A stretch of 64,000 nucleotides of DNA from CBDIHH01 sp965279095 (GTDB lineage Bacteria; Pseudomonadota; Alphaproteobacteria; Caulobacterales; Caulobacteraceae), in contig CBDIHH010000007.1 of the NCBI GenBank assembly GCA_965279095.1, positions 310,001-374,000 of the forward strand, read 5' to 3'. Below, in pieces: positions 62,315 through 64,000 of this stretch. The notes under the pieces were generated by a model, which was not told where the DNA came from, did no database searches, and was given only the letters and a program-made list of their open reading frames with translations. How positions within the stretch are numbered: position 1 is the first letter of the stretch; the number at the start of each line of letters is the position of its first letter. A program made the position numbers and the translations under genes.

Positions 62315-64000
62315 GTGAATCAGGACCTGCCGCCGCCGAGCGTCGTGAGCCGCCCCTCGATGACCTGGACAATGATCGGCGCCGCCGCCCTGGTGGCGCT
62401 GCTGATCCTCTACCGGCCCTATGCCGGCGTCAGCCATGATGCCCGCGTCTATATCGGCGAGGCGATGGCGGCGCTGGACCCGGGAGGCGTCGGCCGCGAC
62501 CTGATGTTCGCCCAGGATCGGCAGACGGCCTTCTCGATCTTCCCGGCCCTGGTGAGAGCCCTGGTCGCCCTGGCTGGGCCAGCGCCGGCGGCCCTGGCGC
62601 TGACGGTGGCGGGGCTCGGCCTGTGGCTGGCGGCGGCGGTGGCCCTGGCCGCGCGCCTGGCGCGGGGACGACTGTTGTGGGCGATGCTGGCCTGTATCCT
62701 GGTGCTGGCGCCGGTCTACGGCGGCCTGGGCGTGTTCGGCTACGCCGAGCCCTTCGCCACCCCTCGCCCCCTGGCCGAGGCCGCGGTCATGGCGGCCCTC
62801 GCCGCCCTGATGGCGCGCCGACGGCTGCCGGCCTTGGCGCTCCTTGGCCTGGCGGCGGCCATCCATCCGATCATGGCCCTGCCCGGGGCGGCCGCGGCCT
62901 TCGTGGTGCTGGTCTGGGAGGATCGGCGCTGGCTTTGGGCCGGGGCGGCCGCGATCCTCGGCGTCGGCGCGGCGGCGGCCCTGGGCCTGCCCCTGGCCGA
63001 CCGGCTGTTCCAGCGCATCGACCCGGTCTGGCTGCAGCTGCTGCGGGACCGCAACAGCTATCTGTTCGTCGCGCGCTGGACCGCGGCCGACTTCAGCCGC
63101 ATCGCGGTGCAGTTGGCCACCCTCGCCCTGGCGGCGTCCTATGTCCCGCCGCGGGCCCGGATGCTGTTGGCCGGCATCGCCGCCGCCGGCCTCGGGGGGC
63201 TGCTGGCCAGCTGGCTGTTCGTGGACCTCCTGCCCAGCCTGCTGATGGCGCAGATGCAGACCTGGCGGGGCCTGTGGCTGCTGTCCATGGCGGCCAACGC
63301 CGCCCTGGCCCTGGCCGCGACGGGCCTCTGGCGCCAGGGCGGCGGCGCAAGGCTGGCCCTGGCCGCCCTGGCCCTGGCCTGGCTGGTGATCGACGCGCCG
63401 CTCCCGGCCGTGGGCATGGCCGCCGGCGCCCTGGTCCTGCAGGCCCTGGCGCGCCGCGGCCGCCTCGGGCTCCTCAGCAGGTTGGCGCAGGGCGCGGCCC
63501 TGACCGGCGTGGCCATGGTGACCCTCGTCTGGGCCCTGCGCCTGGGCCTGGCCCTCGGCGACTACCTGTCCATCGGTCTGGCGGCGGGCGCGCCGGTGGG
63601 GTGGCCGCACGCCCTGGAAACCGACCTGCCCCGGCTGCCCCTGGCGGCCGCCGCCATCGCCCTCGCGCTCGGGGCGGCCGATGGCCTCGCCCCGCGCCGG
63701 GCTTGGGCGCCGGCAGCCGTCGCGGCCCTGGCCCTGCTAAGCGTGGCGACTGCCGCCGCACGGGACGGCCGAACCGCCTACAGGCGCATGCTCGACGCCC
63801 GCGAGGGCCGGCCGGTCATGAAGGCTTTGCTGGCCGACGCGCCAGGGCCGATCCTGTGGGTGGGCGGCGATACCGAGACCTGGATGCTGGCGGACCGCGC
63901 CAACTGGTCGAGCGACATCCAGGGCGCCGGCATGGTGTTCTCGCGGCCCCTCGCCATCGCCTGGGACGCGCGCATCCGCGCCCTGATCGACCTGGGTCTG
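62315..64000 (+). CDS. Large membrane protein, GT-C glycosyltransferase-like (cut by window end)
   Basis: The open frame runs to the window end without a stop, giving at least 562 residues. It begins with a GTG (62315) or ATG (62360), then a first helix (TMIGAAALVALLILY). A loop RPYAGVSHDARVYIGEAMAAL follows, like the first periplasmic loop of GT-C glycosyltransferases, and then repeated alanine/leucine helices. A last soluble part with ILWVGGDTETWMLADR follows. It is divergent from gtrA and probably belongs to the same sugar pathway. Exact donor and acceptor cannot be told. Confidence 0.75.
   Translation, partial: MNQDLPPPSVVSRPSMTWTMIGAAALVALLILYRPYAGVSHDARVYIGEAMAALDPGGVGRDLMFAQDRQTAFSIFPALVRALVALAGPAPAALALTVAGLGLWLAAAVALAARLARGRLLWAMLACILVLAPVYGGLGVFGYAEPFATPRPLAEAAVMAALAALMARRRLPALALLGLAAAIHPIMALPGAAAAFVVLVWEDRRWLWAGAAAILGVGAAAALGLPLADRLFQRIDPVWLQLLRDRNSYLFVARWTAADFSRIAVQLATLALAASYVPPRARMLLAGIAAAGLGGLLASWLFVDLLPSLLMAQMQTWRGLWLLSMAANAALALAATGLWRQGGGARLALAALALAWLVIDAPLPAVGMAAGALVLQALARRGRLGLLSRLAQGAALTGVAMVTLVWALRLGLALGDYLSIGLAAGAPVGWPHALETDLPRLPLAAAAIALALGAADGLAPRRAWAPAAVAALALLSVATAAARDGRTAYRRMLDAREGRPVMKALLADAPGPILWVGGDTETWMLADRANWSSDIQGAGMVFSRPLAIAWDARIRALIDLGL

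Overview
The window is about 70% G+C, gene-dense DNA from an alphaproteobacterium, most likely of the order Caulobacterales (Phenylobacterium or Caulobacter type). Supporting signs are a two-gene split cobalamin-dependent methionine synthase, a single flagellin with a FlaG-like neighbour, several acyl-CoA catabolic operons next to a TonB-dependent receptor, a tandem glycine riboswitch before gcvT, and GC-rich palindromic intergenic repeats. The genus is an inference from gene content.

Left part (1-11.5 kb). A SRPBCC/ArsR pair whose operator lies across the regulator's start codon is followed by a sugar-type ABC transporter in which the permease and the periplasmic binding protein are one polypeptide. 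A low-GC island (4.9-6.4 kb) carries a near-consensus promoter, a polymorphic-toxin-like protein and an overlapping small acidic gene that is a candidate immunity protein. Next come the two metH halves and metF, read leftward from a promoter covered by a 20-bp palindrome.

Centre (11.3-22 kb). A tandem glycine riboswitch leads the glycine cleavage operon gcvT-gcvH-gcvPA-gcvPB. It is followed by a CBS-domain protein, a TerB/DUF533 protein, an SLC13-type permease with TrkA-C domains, an MscS channel, an enoyl-CoA hydratase, a class II aldolase and three tandem copies of a palindromic repeat.

Catabolic core (22-51 kb). A leftward seven-gene beta-oxidation operon (thiolase, FadN-type two-domain enzyme, acyl-CoA dehydrogenase, ETF beta and alpha, nitronate monooxygenase, GST) diverges from a MerR regulator and an acyl-CoA ligase across a shared palindrome. 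After a TonB receptor and a strong terminator comes a second leftward acyl-CoA operon (FadB-type enzyme, hydrolase, thiolase, two unlike acyl-CoA dehydrogenases, ligase, MFS transporter). It faces a TetR gene and a rightward acyl-CoA dehydrogenase / APH-type kinase / SDR / double-TetR operon. The dehydrogenase-kinase pair is a split version of the ACAD11 or LvaA/LvaC architecture and suggests degradation of 4-hydroxy acids.

Right part (51-64 kb). This holds envelope and housekeeping genes: a LysM lipoprotein, a Tat-exported DUF882 protein, a DUF2239-MATE operon, FlaG-like protein and flagellin, an M23 peptidase, DoxX, and a fused 3-oxoadipate enol-lactonase/4-carboxymuconolactone decarboxylase. 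Then come an mmgR/suhB-like small RNA, a 35-residue membrane microprotein, and a polysaccharide/lipid-linked sugar group (UDP-galactopyranose-mutase-like flavoprotein, GtrA, a large membrane protein cut by the window end). No tRNA, rRNA, IS element, prophage or CRISPR array was seen.
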